A stretch of 64,000 bases of DNA from positions 62,001 to 126,000 of the forward strand of contig NC_019690.1 in NCBI RefSeq assembly GCF_000317065.1, read 5' to 3'. The position numbers and the translations under genes are program-made. Under the pieces are notes generated by a model. It was given only the letters and a program-made list of their open reading frames with translations. It did not search any database and was not told where the DNA came from. The DNA comes from Pseudanabaena sp. PCC 7367 (lineage in GTDB: Bacteria > Cyanobacteriota > Cyanobacteriia > Pseudanabaenales > Pseudanabaenaceae). Positions within the stretch are counted from its first letter, which is position 1; every line of letters starts with the position of its first letter. Shown here one piece after another: positions 29,401 through 38,199 of the stretch.

Positions 29401-29855
29401 TTGTCATGGATTAACTCAGCGATCCGCTTGGACTGATCGGTTGCCAGGGCATTCATGGGATAGATCAGAATTGCTTTGATGCCATGGGCTCCAACTTGTT
29501 GACGGCAATGTTCTAGCAATGGAAGCAAAAAACATTCGGTTTTACCGGAACCTGTGCCAGTTGCGATCAGGGTTGATTGATAATACGGTGGGGTAAGGCG
29601 CTGAAAGGCTTTTTCTTGATGCAGGTGGGGATGGAAATTGAGAGGTATGTGTTTAAAAAAGTCTGCGCCTTTGTTCCCAGTGCGGAAGGGCAACCCGATC
29701 GACACATAGGGACCTTTGTAATAATTGTCGCTTTTTGCTAGAAACCGCTCCATCATGGTGTTGAAACCTGGAGTGGTGGGGCGAAAGGTGGTGCGTAGAT
29801 AGTCAGAAACGCAATTGCGAACTTGACTGGCGACGACGGAAGGGAGCATGGGCAA
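23490..29855 (-). CDS. Giant DEAD-box helicase with DUF1998 (DruE / DrmA-DrmB-like)
   Basis: A 2121-residue protein. N-terminal superfamily 2 helicase: Walker A ATGTGSGKTE (about 98-107), DEFH (231-234), GTSATLGG (about 271), and a helicase C domain ending QRIGRAGRRDGNALV (about 1065). Zinc-ribbon-like cysteine pairs occur between (CRDCGATGWGG, CGQCLTLN, CPYCGSKNG). A DUF1998/MZB region follows, with cysteines in CSCKEQGKDGCYRCLYAYRN (about 1636-1655). A later segment resembles a nuclease fold (ADFLIKPA, then IAIFTDGWEYHKD, about 1760-1785). DruE of Druantia has this helicase-plus-DUF1998 plan and size; in DISARM the two parts are separate DrmA and DrmB proteins. It is the third gene of the operon, 200 bp after the methyltransferase. 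Confidence 0.82.
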   Translation of the reverse strand: MPMLPSVVASQVRNCVSDYLRTTFRPTTPGFNTMMERFLAKSDNYYKGPYVSIGLPFRTGNKGADFFKHIPLNFHPHLHQEKAFQRLTPPYYQSTLIATGTGSGKTECFLLPLLEHCRQQVGAHGIKAILIYPMNALATDQSKRIAELIHDNPNLNGKVTAGLYVGDRDETPTSRMQPDKVITDKHMLRDAPPDILLTNYKMLDYLLIQPDSQRLWRYNLPETLRYIIVDEFHTFDGAQGTDLACLLRRLKHRLKTPKDHLACVGTSATLGGEGNKQEMLAYATTIFNEPFHDGALIEEDRLSVNEFLFDQPDLMTKLLPIPEPEQIEELNFDRYDNPDDYIQKQVKLWLQEYAPDLQNENWRKQLGQELKTLPIVQNLLRKLSSTPQTYSELVEHVGRLVGIQTQASPEYHQLLLDSLLSLIATARRSVEKPNGNELILPWVNLRLNYWFRELRRMVASIEQEPNLLFSDDLANTAPESSLGKMPNNLPVLHCRDCGATGWGGVKTSQGADRLESDNLRGFYQAFFSFNPLVTFAFPCDHHNPMAKQLCGQCLTLNSSKANFCTSCGHESLIRVELPDTNYERSSNGQKRLVSNHDCPYCGSKNGLTIIGAQAASLTSAMIGVLYTTPYNPNKKLLAFSDSVQDAAHRAGFYSARTYRTTLRTAIARTIASETDGLSLESLVDKFPGYWQKRLNPAADYVATFLPTDLAWLQEWDNFLNSDDNELPVDKKERLLNLLNERLTWEIVNQFGHRAAVGPSLERSGVCSTNFAPEQIAQAASALHFKLTNEIEALRQLTTEKVQEFLLGLLHHLRMRGGILQPATDKYIASGGNTFLWQKYAFMPRIGPSIPKPIFFVSALAKADSFETVIRPDKRDSWTEEWCKRVFAPTSLLLKEQLVEIIHATLDALVEYGLLQVNKCSGGKAWGIPMSTLSVQTKGHVLACDRCSHQITTSEIEKRIFIGMCCLSSGCNGHYQPDTRTGLAYYREIYQKGEVRRIVAAEHTGLLTRSNRETLEKQFIAGARRCDPNLISATATLEMGIDIGDLSTVILSSVPPGPANFQQRIGRAGRRDGNALVGIVANGRTHDLFFYAEPPEMLAGRVEAAGCYLDASAILQRQLTAFCLDSWIATGISSQEFAPLLNNVLNSIEKKDHKSFPYNWLTYIREYQGQLLDTFLALFTTENTKSLTRNSLHMFMEEGEQYEGGLSWRILDRLEGIRKERTRLSSQIRNIRDKLKKLKAAPEAIQDKERIDELHREKAAFQALMKDLNQKRTLNFFTDEGLLPNYAFPEAGVTLKSILWRKKPETEQSSGNRYDTYPITYERPGNLAIRELVPSGIFYAEGRRVKIDQIDLRLSEPEDWRICRSCNYSIRTIETIAQHKSCPRCGDPMWSDQGQVKRMLRLRQVMATTSDKDSRFGDDSEDRSTAFFQRHLLVDFSPDYREKTFLIKDRDFPFGFEYISRTSFREINLGESQSTGDTVAIAGHKYKSQGFQVCGSCGKVMLNHRSDKHNNHTINCQWRDKPDQAKALEVLYLYREFESESIRFLMPDDDFMTPEGLHSFIAALQLGLKRKFGGQVGHLHTTISGEPQPNSKLRKSFLYLYDTVPGGTGYLRQLISEPEQMRDIFEGALKVVRACSCKEQGKDGCYRCLYAYRNSFDHDKTSRSKAQSLLNSIMKNWSQLKETSQGLSSIKLNSNFESELERKFIEVVRRYRSASGHVAILRKEIFNGRAGYYLKLGDQAWTIETQVSIGQADNVHEPSRADFLIKPAKNSTKSRPIAIFTDGWEYHKDRIWQDFKQRISILRSNQFWCWSLTWEDISQEIESDQTHHQSNNKLDGLNFHLNKQFQNHRPQIYKRYQCDSLTDLETKSSFQWLMHYLAEPDEIIWQNWGLLRTTAQADDHSFQDQSLWQTWIAQIETILGKTALNTWEPPERMLHGEVKISDNLKILSAADLTRHKTHDPSGSLVLLELDDITQTESSQLKQSWNEVLRLLNLYQFLPHVYAITTAAISKGEQLPPAEPPLAQTDQTLKSEQWANVKALVLEDKLLPLVKRMAEEDWPLPEAGYELEDKCGKVIAEAEIAWRSAKVAIFANSNDQDIFRQAGWFTVTVDDFLQSMNAIREKL

Positions 29856-30055
29856 TTAGGTCAAGACGATCCAGAACAGCCATTTTAATTGCTGTGATCT
29901 AAGGTTAACCTAAATTATCGGTGTGGGAGCAGTTAGGCGAAAATTTTGGGTAGTATTTTTGGCTGGTAGCAATCGTTCCTGTCTCTGATTGCTACTTGGC
30001 AGAGCTTTGACCGATCGCCTAGCTTACCTATCCAGCTATTTCTGCTTAACAAATG

Positions 30056-33000
30056 TTAATTTGTGCCCAGGCGATCGAAGTGTGCCCAGGCGATCCGATA
30101 GTCGGTGACGCGATCGCACTTATCGAATGGAGCTTCATAAGCAATTGTGCGCAGGCGCTTGCCATCCTCACCCCAGCGTTCATTTTCTCGTAGTGGTACA
30201 TCAGGAGGCAGGGTATCGTCTTCGATCTCAATTTCCAGGTGTTCTACCTTTGCTTGCTCGGTTTCAGCATCATAAACATCTTCCCAGCCGATAATTTCCT
30301 TCTTGGAGTTGCCTTTGCGGGGTAGCCCCACCCCAGTCAGTCCTCTGCTAGTGGTAAATATAATCCTGCCGTTTTTATCGTAAAAGGTTTCGCGCTCGTA
30401 TTGCTGCATCACTGGGAACTGCACCCGATAGATCGTAATCAGTTCATCGAGAGTAAGCCCGATCGCCATAGCTGCCAACACATCGATCTCTACCAGTGCC
30501 TGACGACGAGCATAATCTGTTCTCAATGCCACATCTCGCTGCCAGGTGGGGCTTAAGTTGGCAAAGAAATTCTGATCAAGACGAGGATCATCGGGCTTGC
30601 TCCATCCATCTTTATTAAAGGTTGAATCAAAACATTCTACCCAGAGCTCGGTGTAATGGTTGGTAAGGCAGTTAAGCGCTATGGTACGAAGTATAATTTC
30701 TTTACTAGCTGCAGGCAGTGGTAATAATCTTAAAGTTGACTCATAAAGATCACCTTTCCCAGTTGTTTTGATATAGAAATCGTAAACAACTGAGCTGCAA
30801 AAGGCGCAAAAAGCTACCATAGCATTCTGTTCTTGGAAGGTTGTGGAAATAACAGGATGAATGTGAGCCGATTCTTTTGGAGCAATAGCAGGAATTAAAG
30901 TTCTTTCACCTGATTGACTTAGCTGTCTTCGACAAACCAATCGATAAAAGTCAGTGACAGGTAGTTGATCGCCCCAGGGGACTCTGGGTGTGCGGCGTTT
31001 GTATTCTGTGGGATCGCAATCGGGGATGTAGTTAGTGCGGGGCAGATAGCTGTCTGGTATTGCAGTGAGATCGATTACGTCGTAAGCTTTATTCGTATTG
31101 CAAATAGACCTTGGTGTTTTGCTGAATGGCATTCCAACATAAAAGTGTGGGCCAGAGAAAATTAAATTTGTTGTATCTTCTGGGAATTGAGTATCACGTC
31201 TTATAGTGCCATCTTTCTGGCTGTTTGTCTCATTCCACATTTGAAGGGCAAGGCACTGATCTTTCAAATTGTTAAGTTGTTTCTGTTGAAGGCTAAATTT
31301 TCGGATTACACCGACTAGATTTTGGGCGTGTAGAGCGGGCAATTGTGCTTCAGCAGCAGGTGTACCTTCGCTATCGTAGAGTTTTGCAAATAGATCTAAG
31401 GTATTTAAGTCAATGCTGATGATACGAGATGGATGACCTGTTGTTTCCCATTTGCCAAGCTCGTTCTTAATTCCCGGTACTTTAGAACTGCCTGACAACT
31501 CAACTGATTCAAAAACGGTTTTAGGGTTATAAAGGTTAGCAATATGTACAAAACGAACTAAACTAGAAGTCTGTTCTGACGGCTTTTGATAAATATTGAT
31601 ACTAAACTTTGTAGTGTTATGTACATCAGCAAATAGCTTGTGTTCATTATCAAACTGAAAATGTGCTTTTAAGTACTGATAAAGTGTTTTTCGGAATAAC
31701 CCTCCCTTTGGATCATCATAAACCCCCTCAGGATGCAAAAAACCAGACACCCCCGCTGGTCTAGTAAAAGTCCAGGCTTGAGGCAGGAAACACTTAAAGA
31801 GATTGGCTTTTTGTCCCTCTAACAAGTGATAATTCTGAAAAGCATTAAGAAAATTTTGCGTACCATCAGCCTCTTCAAACTCATTCAAATAGCCAGCCCA
31901 TAGCCCAGGATAGGTTGCAAACAGATCCTCACGGGTCTTGGCTAACTTACTTGCCGACAGCTTGCGCAACTCAACAATTGGGTTATAGTCACCTAGAATA
32001 TCGCCCTCTTTCCACTCCACCTTAATCCAGGGTGGATTCCCCACCATCAAATCAAACCCACCACACTCCTTGAAAATATCAGCAAACTCCAGTTCCCAGT
32101 GGAAAAAGCGATGGCGATCTGCCAACTGCTCCACAATCTGCAATCTTGGTGTAAGCAGCATTAATTTGTTGAGATCGACATAACCCCAATCCTGTAAGAA
32201 CTGTTTGCCCAAATCCTCATCCTGGGTTTCCGGGAACATTTGCATTTGCCCAGTTGATGGTGCCAGCATCTCTGTCTCGCCCAGGATCGCACCTATCTCC
32301 TGCAAAAAAGCCGATCGACTCGGTAAGCTGTCTGCTTCCGTAATTGGCCAGAACCACAACGCACACCAGTAATCCATCACCAGCTTCAACCGCCGATATG
32401 CTCCAGCATTTGTCACTCCTGCCGACAACTTTTCCTGCTGATAAATTTTGTCCTTCATCTCCAGTGGTGAAGCATCTGTCAGACCAATAGACTCAGTCTG
32501 TCCCCAAACCAAAAGCGGGTCAGTTGTGCGCGATCGAATTCTCGCCAACTCCTGTGCATAGTTAACCCACAATTGATGGATACGTTGACTCAGACGCACC
32601 GCATAATCTGCCTGCTCAGGAGTTAGTTCCGTTTTACAAAAATCCTTCTGCCACTCTTTAATTTTGTCGATCGCCTCCGGCTCCATCTCCTTAATCACCT
32701 TATCGGTGTAATCAGCCATCCCCGGATCACCCAGCAGGAAATGAAAGATCCCATTAGCAGGGATGTCCTGATCAAGGGGTACACGTTCTGGGTCGAAAGT
32801 ATGCCATAGCTTTGCGCCACGCTTCAATTTAGTCACATGATTGTGCCCATACACCTGCCTTCGGGCACCGATCAACGAATTGCCACAATGTAACTGCAAT
32901 CCAAACCAGGGGACAAACACATCCCCATCTCGATAAACCGTATAGGGATTGCCGCGATCGTCGAATTGCTCAACTGGGATGCGATCGCGGTAAATGCAAT

Positions 33001-34969
33001 TCAACCATAGTGAGACTTCTGCCAGCTCCATTGCGATCGGGTTTTTGTCAATGCCAAACACATTACGATCCGCCAGCAGCATTTTGACTTTCTGCTTCTC
33101 GATCGTGATTTGCTCATGGGGGATGCGATCGTTTAGTTCATTCTGCTTACGTTCCAGATAAGCCTCAGCTAATTGATCGATTACCTCATTTAAAAAAGCT
33201 GCACTGCCCATCGCAGGTTCACACACCTTCAGCGATAGGATTTCATCAGCAGTTTTATCTTTTAGTAACTCCTTGAGTGCATACTTAACCAGACACTCAG
33301 TCAATGATTGTGGCGTATAGTAGCTAGCACTTTTTTGGCGATCTCGTCCTGCCAGGCGAAACAAAAATTTGCCCTTAGGATGCATCCTGGGCTTTTTGCC
33401 TGTCTCTAGATCTTTAACAAACTCATTGGATTTAAATTCTTCTAATCGCTCCTTTGGTACAAAATAACCCACTTCAAGATCGCTACGTTCTTCAGGATCT
33501 TTTGCTGGTTTAACCTCATATAAATCTTCCTCCGCTAGAAATGCAGAAAGACTCAGTAAACCTTCATATACCTCACCAAGCTGATTAACTCCCAGTTGGG
33601 CATAGCTGATCCTGCCCCGGCGCTGCTTCTTACTCTCTCGAGATAAGGACATTAGCTCCAATACTTTTCGCATTACCACATTGCGAAACTTTACCCGCTC
33701 CAACATAGTTGTTCGTGCTGGATCAAATAAGTGACTCTTAAGAGCGGGCAATCGAAATGTATTGGCGATCAAGCTAGAGTCTATCTCTGACGAGTCAGAT
33801 AGCAAATTCCGCTGCACAGACTTTTGAGCAGGATAGCCTTCCCATAGCAACTTAAATAATCTACGAATGGAGCGATCGATAAAATAGCTGTTATTATCAG
33901 CCTCAGTTATTAGTTCTACTTGCTCTAGATCCCGCAGCGACTCCAGACTATAACCTTCCCGATACACATCTGATCCCATCGGGATATAGCCCAGTTCTGG
34001 ACGTGCTTCGATATAAAAGACAAATAATAGGCGATACACCCAGCGCAAACACTCAATCTTGAGCTGGTTGGGGTCAATCTCTGACTCACCTTCAGCTTTT
34101 TGGTACTCTGTAGAAAAAACCCGTTCCTTACGTACCGTTTTGCGATAGTAAATTACTTCATTCCCAAGTAATTCGATCGCCTCACGCAGAGCAAATTTTA
34201 GATCCTCTGAAACGCTGTAAGCATGACGATGGCTATTTTCATCCAACTCATCGAGTAAGGTGCTACCCTCAGCGGGGCAAGTATGCTCACGGTGTAGCAG
34301 GGTTGCTGCTGCCAGCAATGAACTGGTGTCGCGTTCATCCAGTAATTCTTGTAGATCGAATCGCAATAGCCTTGAAGCAGACCACTTATGGCGATCGACC
34401 AGCACAATCTGATCAATGCTAATCAAAATCACCCAACGTGGTGGATTATCTTGAGCAAAAATCGGATCAAGCAGGTCTTCAAGTGTAGAACCTAAAATTT
34501 CTGAATCAGGGCTTGGCTTATCATCACTATCAGGAAACTGAATCAAGTCCAGATTGAGAGACAATACATCTACTGGCTCCATCGAAGTATTAAACCCCTC
34601 GATCACCCATAGTTGAGGCAAACCATTGTTTCGAGTAACCTCAGCAGCGATCGGTATTAATGTTTCATCATCTAAAGCTCTGAGTTCAGGTTGCCAGTCA
34701 TAACCAAGTATGCCCAAAACTTGTTTCAATAGCTCTTGTTGTAGAACTAGTTTCTCCTCATTTGCAGTGATACGAGATAGGCGATCTTGTAACCGAAAAT
34801 ATGGTTGGCGCAGACTTGCCAGATGCTGAGCTGGGGATTTTATCTCACTATCTTGAGCTGCTTTAGCCTTCCATTTTTTTGTTACATTTTTGAGATCCTC
34901 ATGTAGGATGGCATCAAGATAATGAGCAGAGTAAAACTCATTTTCATTGGCGATTCCAACTAGCGGCAT
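30056..34969 (-). CDS. Large N6-adenine DNA methyltransferase (DrmMI/PglX/Eco57I-like)
   Basis: A 1637-residue protein. The N-terminal 500 residues have no recognised catalytic motif. The methyltransferase core has YYTPQSLTECLVKYALKELL (about 555-575), the SAM-binding CEPAMGSAAFLNE (about 584), FGIDKNPIAMELAEVSLW, and the N6-adenine motif IV NPPWIKVEW (about 975). The C-terminal part is probably target recognition. It overlaps the helicase stop by one base (TAATG), so the two are coupled. In DISARM class 1 the order is SNF2 helicase (DrmD) then adenine methyltransferase (DrmMI), as here. It presumably marks host DNA as self. The target sequence cannot be read. Confidence 0.87.
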   Translation of the reverse strand: MPLVGIANENEFYSAHYLDAILHEDLKNVTKKWKAKAAQDSEIKSPAQHLASLRQPYFRLQDRLSRITANEEKLVLQQELLKQVLGILGYDWQPELRALDDETLIPIAAEVTRNNGLPQLWVIEGFNTSMEPVDVLSLNLDLIQFPDSDDKPSPDSEILGSTLEDLLDPIFAQDNPPRWVILISIDQIVLVDRHKWSASRLLRFDLQELLDERDTSSLLAAATLLHREHTCPAEGSTLLDELDENSHRHAYSVSEDLKFALREAIELLGNEVIYYRKTVRKERVFSTEYQKAEGESEIDPNQLKIECLRWVYRLLFVFYIEARPELGYIPMGSDVYREGYSLESLRDLEQVELITEADNNSYFIDRSIRRLFKLLWEGYPAQKSVQRNLLSDSSEIDSSLIANTFRLPALKSHLFDPARTTMLERVKFRNVVMRKVLELMSLSRESKKQRRGRISYAQLGVNQLGEVYEGLLSLSAFLAEEDLYEVKPAKDPEERSDLEVGYFVPKERLEEFKSNEFVKDLETGKKPRMHPKGKFLFRLAGRDRQKSASYYTPQSLTECLVKYALKELLKDKTADEILSLKVCEPAMGSAAFLNEVIDQLAEAYLERKQNELNDRIPHEQITIEKQKVKMLLADRNVFGIDKNPIAMELAEVSLWLNCIYRDRIPVEQFDDRGNPYTVYRDGDVFVPWFGLQLHCGNSLIGARRQVYGHNHVTKLKRGAKLWHTFDPERVPLDQDIPANGIFHFLLGDPGMADYTDKVIKEMEPEAIDKIKEWQKDFCKTELTPEQADYAVRLSQRIHQLWVNYAQELARIRSRTTDPLLVWGQTESIGLTDASPLEMKDKIYQQEKLSAGVTNAGAYRRLKLVMDYWCALWFWPITEADSLPSRSAFLQEIGAILGETEMLAPSTGQMQMFPETQDEDLGKQFLQDWGYVDLNKLMLLTPRLQIVEQLADRHRFFHWELEFADIFKECGGFDLMVGNPPWIKVEWKEGDILGDYNPIVELRKLSASKLAKTREDLFATYPGLWAGYLNEFEEADGTQNFLNAFQNYHLLEGQKANLFKCFLPQAWTFTRPAGVSGFLHPEGVYDDPKGGLFRKTLYQYLKAHFQFDNEHKLFADVHNTTKFSINIYQKPSEQTSSLVRFVHIANLYNPKTVFESVELSGSSKVPGIKNELGKWETTGHPSRIISIDLNTLDLFAKLYDSEGTPAAEAQLPALHAQNLVGVIRKFSLQQKQLNNLKDQCLALQMWNETNSQKDGTIRRDTQFPEDTTNLIFSGPHFYVGMPFSKTPRSICNTNKAYDVIDLTAIPDSYLPRTNYIPDCDPTEYKRRTPRVPWGDQLPVTDFYRLVCRRQLSQSGERTLIPAIAPKESAHIHPVISTTFQEQNAMVAFCAFCSSVVYDFYIKTTGKGDLYESTLRLLPLPAASKEIILRTIALNCLTNHYTELWVECFDSTFNKDGWSKPDDPRLDQNFFANLSPTWQRDVALRTDYARRQALVEIDVLAAMAIGLTLDELITIYRVQFPVMQQYERETFYDKNGRIIFTTSRGLTGVGLPRKGNSKKEIIGWEDVYDAETEQAKVEHLEIEIEDDTLPPDVPLRENERWGEDGKRLRTIAYEAPFDKCDRVTDYRIAWAHFDRLGTN

Positions 34970-37848
34970 TAGTTATCTCCTATTAGTACAGCAACTAGCT
35001 TGATAAATGGTTCAGTTTCAGTGGTCATGGATAACTCCACCCAATCTCGATAATCCTTGAAAATTTTATCAATCCTACCTAGCTCCCCTATGCGACGTTG
35101 CTGCTGAATCCGACTCAGTTGAGAATTACGATCAAAGCTTTGCTCTATCTTGTCCATATGCGATTGCTGTAACTTATCCAATCGCTCCTTTTGCTCCTTT
35201 AATTTAGTGGATAAGTTTGCATTAAATAATTTTTGCTCATCATTCAGGTAAGCCCGTGCTTTTGCGATTGCCTCATTCCTCAACGGAAGCAAGTGATTAA
35301 TGGATATTTGTCCTGGGTTAGGTACTTGCTTCTTGCCTAGCTGAGTCCGCTCAACCGTATCATCAAAAGGCTCAATTCTCATGAACTCGCCTCCAGAGAA
35401 GACAGAAGAAATCCACCGGGAAAGTATTGATGTACCGCGTCGGTTTGGGAAATTACCAAACAATATAAATACCGATTCATTAACTGACAAATCTGGTAAC
35501 TTGAGCACCGGTGCTTGATGTCTGCCGAACCTGAAAAGACATCGATCTGTTAGCCACTCAAGAAAGGGATGAAGTTCCCATAAGTATTGTTGTGCTGGCC
35601 AACTAGACTCTTCACGCCTTGCCTTCTCCATGGCCTGCATTACAGCATGTGGATTTTCCGTTAAATGCAATAATGATTTGTTTCCCGGTAAAATTTCCTT
35701 TGGCAATCTTTGATAGCGTTGCTCAAGCTCTACAGGTAGCTGACACTCAATAAATGGCTCTGCTTCATTAATATTAAGGTTTGATGGTATCTGTTCAAGT
35801 GTCTGCAGAGCAGTGGTTGCATATTCAAAGTTGCTTGCAAAAAGAGTTGGCATCATGCCAAGCTCAGCTTTTGGATTGATTTTGCCATTACTGCTATTTG
35901 CATCTTCTACCAAATCAGGATTAGCAAAAAGAGCAAATATATCAATTTCCTCTGCAGCATGAGCAACATTGCTATCTAGTGTCCTGGAAAAATCTTCTGC
36001 TGAGTTACCAGACTCGATAATATTAGCTGTATATGTTTCTTCTGAGTCTGAATCAAACACTCCCATGAAAACTGATGGGTCACCAATATTTTTAATAGCC
36101 TGCTCATCCTTCTCAAGTAATACCTTGATAATCCGTTCTACCTCATCCATACGCTCTAATTTAGAGCGGGTAAGCATATAACGGATTTCTGGTTGTCGAG
36201 TTTGGCCGTAGCGATCAATTCTTCCATTACGTTGTTGTAATGTCATTAATGACCAGGGAATATCAAAATGAATCAATTTATGGCAGAGATAGTGTAAGTT
36301 CAAACCCTCTGAGGCTACCTCAGTCGCAATTAATATACGTACTTGCTCCTTTTCCTGGCCGAAAGATTCTACAATCTGGTTCTGATCCGTGTCAGACATT
36401 CCACCATCCAGAGAGATTACTGCTTCAGGTTTTAGCTTTAAATCTTTTGCTAGCTGAGCTTGTAAAAACTTTAATGTTTCCAGTCGCCCGGTGAAAATTA
36501 CCAACCGATCTTTAGGATCTTTGCCGTTCCAACCGAAGTCAGTTTTAATTAGTTTGAGCAGTAACTGATATTTTGTAAATGATGTGGCATCTATCTGTTC
36601 TAAAACTAGTTTCAGAGCATTTAGCAGGTGTATATCATGGAGATCCGCAGGACTAACATCTTTATCTTTGCCGAGCCGTCTTAGCCGATTACCAACTGTT
36701 TCCAGACATGCTGCTGGGCTAGATAGCATTGCCTTGAGCAGTGTGGTTTTAAATAGCTGCCCTGCTTGCCGATGACTATCAATACGTTCAAAATTCAAAT
36801 CATTAAGCTGCTCAAAGGCTCTTTCTTCGTAGGAAGAAGCCATCGCTTCGATAGAAGATACATTTCGTTCAGGTATGTGCTGTTTTAGATCCTGTAGAAC
36901 GTCCTTCTTGAAGCGTCGCACATACAAATCACGAATATCATCTTGAGTATAGTCAGATTCATTAGCGATTGCTGTCGGATCAAGCATATTCATGAGACTT
37001 GCAAAACTCTCAGGCCTGCCATCATGAGGTGTCGCAGATAGCAATATTAATGTGTCTGAGCGCGTTGAGAGACGATTTGCCAGTTTTGCACGCTGAGAAG
37101 CTGATTGCCCCCGTCCCCTTTTAGCGACATTATGAGCTTCATCAATAATTATGATATCCCAATAAGCTTTCTCCAGATAACTACGATACTCACGGTCTTG
37201 TTTGAGTGTATCGACCGAAATGATACTGCGATCATAATAGTGAAATGGATTGTGATTACCTGGGATATTAGTACGTACGCGTTGGATTGTCGTAGAGTCA
37301 AGTTTAACAAGAGGAATTGTAAACCTACTCCAAAACTCCTTCTGAAACTGTACCATCATCGATTTAGTAGTAACTACTAATATTCTTCGGCCCAGTCCTC
37401 TCCTTATTAGCTCAGATACCAGGATTCCACATTCAAGTGTTTTGCCTAGACCTACAGCATCAGCAATAAGGATACGTTGCCGTGGCATTGATAAAGCTTT
37501 ATAGGACGGCCATAGTTGATAATCTAAAATATCCATTGCCGCTCGCTGACCTTGATAAATACGACCATCATCAGGTGCAGTTTGCTTTAAGTGAGCCTCT
37601 ATAAATAGCAGGCTATGTTTATACCCCGAAGAATTATCATTAACAAGCTTAGTCTCTTCAGGAAGCAACACTTGAAGATCACTTTCTAATTCCTCAACAA
37701 AGCGAGCAGTTTTTCCCTTGATAAACTCAGAAACGCCAATAGCATCAATAATAAAACTACCATCCGAAGCTATAGTAGTAGACCTCACCAACCACTCAGC
37801 ATCACGGCATAATATTCTTGCTCCTGGTGCAATTGTGCCTGCCTGCAA
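34969..37848 (-). CDS. SNF2-family helicase, DrmD-like
   Basis: A 959-residue superfamily 2 helicase of SNF2/RapA type. Motif I is ADAVGLGKTLECGILVSELI (about 127-146), motif II IIIIDEAHNVAKRG (about 234), motif III LLSATPHDGRPESF, and motifs V-VI ATEVASEGLNLHYL and QQRNGRIDRYGQ (about 542-553). It is the first gene of the four-gene minus-strand operon. DrmD, the first gene of class 1 DISARM, has the same domain and size. A plain RapA-like helicase of another restriction system is the alternative; gene order and the following adenine methyltransferase favour the DISARM link. Confidence 0.85.
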   Translation of the reverse strand: MQAGTIAPGARILCRDAEWLVRSTTIASDGSFIIDAIGVSEFIKGKTARFVEELESDLQVLLPEETKLVNDNSSGYKHSLLFIEAHLKQTAPDDGRIYQGQRAAMDILDYQLWPSYKALSMPRQRILIADAVGLGKTLECGILVSELIRRGLGRRILVVTTKSMMVQFQKEFWSRFTIPLVKLDSTTIQRVRTNIPGNHNPFHYYDRSIISVDTLKQDREYRSYLEKAYWDIIIIDEAHNVAKRGRGQSASQRAKLANRLSTRSDTLILLSATPHDGRPESFASLMNMLDPTAIANESDYTQDDIRDLYVRRFKKDVLQDLKQHIPERNVSSIEAMASSYEERAFEQLNDLNFERIDSHRQAGQLFKTTLLKAMLSSPAACLETVGNRLRRLGKDKDVSPADLHDIHLLNALKLVLEQIDATSFTKYQLLLKLIKTDFGWNGKDPKDRLVIFTGRLETLKFLQAQLAKDLKLKPEAVISLDGGMSDTDQNQIVESFGQEKEQVRILIATEVASEGLNLHYLCHKLIHFDIPWSLMTLQQRNGRIDRYGQTRQPEIRYMLTRSKLERMDEVERIIKVLLEKDEQAIKNIGDPSVFMGVFDSDSEETYTANIIESGNSAEDFSRTLDSNVAHAAEEIDIFALFANPDLVEDANSSNGKINPKAELGMMPTLFASNFEYATTALQTLEQIPSNLNINEAEPFIECQLPVELEQRYQRLPKEILPGNKSLLHLTENPHAVMQAMEKARREESSWPAQQYLWELHPFLEWLTDRCLFRFGRHQAPVLKLPDLSVNESVFILFGNFPNRRGTSILSRWISSVFSGGEFMRIEPFDDTVERTQLGKKQVPNPGQISINHLLPLRNEAIAKARAYLNDEQKLFNANLSTKLKEQKERLDKLQQSHMDKIEQSFDRNSQLSRIQQQRRIGELGRIDKIFKDYRDWVELSMTTETEPFIKLVAVLIGDN

Positions 37849-38199
37849 TCAAATCTCCCTGATAAATATCTAAGTTGATAAATTATACAGGCATCCATTC
37901 AATTAATATGACTCTTGAGTAAAATTCATGTAAATATATTAATATGTTGGCCTTTATTGAGATTTAATTAATTTATGTGAATTCGTGTTGAGATGGATCG
38001 CAAGCATATTATTTTGCCAGGAAAACGTTCGTTTTTCTGGTATCTTGGGAACCCACCTTAAAACAACCATTTTGAGTGTCTAAATTGGCAGTAAATCCAT
38101 CTCGTTTTTCTTGGCTAGATAAACGTTCTAAGATATAGTTTTCTTGTAAGGCGATTTTGCGATCGCCACAAGTCAACCAAAAATCAAGGCACGTCAATT
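37849..38199. promoter_or_regulatory. Divergent intergenic region before the four-gene operon
   Basis: 351 bp between the helicase operon (minus) and the recombinase gene (plus). The stretch 37870-37980 is very AT-rich, as expected of a promoter. A 62-codon minus-strand frame at 38009-38197 is open but unrecognised and may be a gene remnant. No clear operator was seen. Confidence 0.4.

Noticed and set aside
21339-37848. Simple assignment as canonical DISARM class 1
   Set aside because: There is no separate DrmA plus DrmB pair and no PLD-type DrmC; a DruE-like giant helicase and a RelE-UvrD fusion are present instead.
38009-38197. 62-residue minus-strand frame before the recombinase gene
   Set aside because: No recognisable motif and no ribosome binding site; kept only as a note in the intergenic entry.
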